20,215 nucleotides of DNA from a virus: IMG/VR virus record IMGVR_UViG_3300008450_000620, positions 1-20,215 of that record; one strand, 5' to 3'. The translations under genes and the position numbers were made by a program. Shown here one piece after another: positions 20,183 to 20,215 of this stretch (positions are counted from its first letter, which is position 1; each line of letters starts with the position of its first letter). Below the pieces are notes generated by a model. That model was not told the origin of the DNA and searched no databases. It worked only from the letters and a program-made list of their open reading frames with translations.

Positions 20183-20215
20183 CCTATCAAACCGATACCA
20201 CTATCATGCACCAAA
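20170..20215 (+). CDS. Truncated candidate gene at right edge
   Basis: An ATG at 20170 and another in the same frame at 20206 are each preceded by CACTATC. The frame is open to the window end (MQRLTYQTDTTIMHQ). The ATG at 20206 fits the intergenic pattern of the other plus-arm genes better, since 20170 overlaps the previous gene. Too short to assign. Confidence 0.35.
   Translation, partial: MQRLTYQTDTTIMHQ

Larger units (their letters stand above)
19752..20206 (+). repeat. CACTATCA octamers between and at starts of plus-arm genes
   Basis: Exact copies start at 19752, 19762, 19789, 19993, 20163 and 20199, all in the same direction as the genes. At 19762, 20163 and 20199 the sequence reads CACTATCATGCA, so the ATG of a gene or candidate start overlaps the octamer. 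At 19752 and 19993 the octamer directly follows a stop codon (TAAACCACTATCA). The copy at 19789 lies inside the exported-peptide gene and may be incidental. Confidence 0.75.

Noticed and set aside
1-20215. tRNA genes, integrase, RNA polymerase or attachment sites
   Set aside because: No cloverleaf-like sequence, recombinase motif or T7-type polymerase was seen on either strand; they may lie outside the window.

Overview
The window is part of a tailed-phage (or prophage) genome with the gene set of a short-tailed podovirus. From about position 17,300 down to 1 every gene lies on the minus strand and encodes DNA packaging, DNA ejection, tail or head proteins. From about 18,200 to the right end every gene lies on the plus strand and is small and accessory. 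An ~890-base gene-free divergent region (17,309-18,202) separates the two arms. The host is not evident. Most starts lack a Shine-Dalgarno sequence, which would fit a host that often initiates without one. The ejection proteins, including one with a peptidoglycan-hydrolase-like domain, suggest a Gram-negative host.

Minus arm, in order of transcription: a small probable virion protein (17308), an 810-aa beta-rich tail/nozzle-like protein, a 314-aa tail fiber-like protein, a 109-aa protein, three probable ejection proteins (281 aa, 621 aa with a muramidase/glucosaminidase-like domain, 1020 aa), small terminase candidate, large terminase, an 86-aa AT-hook-like protein, portal, a 119-aa unknown, four tiny Lys/Arg-rich proteins, a small HNH-like protein and a 70-aa protein. 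A hairpin terminator candidate and a new sigma70-like promoter follow, then the acidic scaffolding protein and the N-terminus of an SU10/DUF5309-type major capsid protein cut by the window edge. Most of these genes overlap by 1-8 bases (ATGA, TAATG), so this reads as one long late operon followed by a separately promoted scaffold-capsid unit.

Divergent region: a TTGACA promoter for the late operon lies almost on top of its first start codon, with two tandem ~28-bp repeats just upstream. Then come a run of ten C, three adjacent short tandem arrays (15-, 12- and 12-bp units), three copies of CACTATCA about 54 bp apart, a 10-bp inverted repeat, an AT-rich tract and plus-strand promoter candidates. 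It is the best place in the window for regulation and possibly replication initiation.

Plus arm: a 73-aa unknown, a GP88-family protein of unknown activity, an 83-aa protein with a DUF5710-like motif, a 66-aa conserved-looking phage protein, a small exported or lipoprotein-like peptide, a 57-aa basic helical protein and a truncated start at the edge. These genes have no SD. Their leaders are A/C-rich, and several contain or are fused to the repeated octamer CACTATCA, which occurs nine times between 17,666 and 20,206. This octamer family is the most distinctive unexplained feature.
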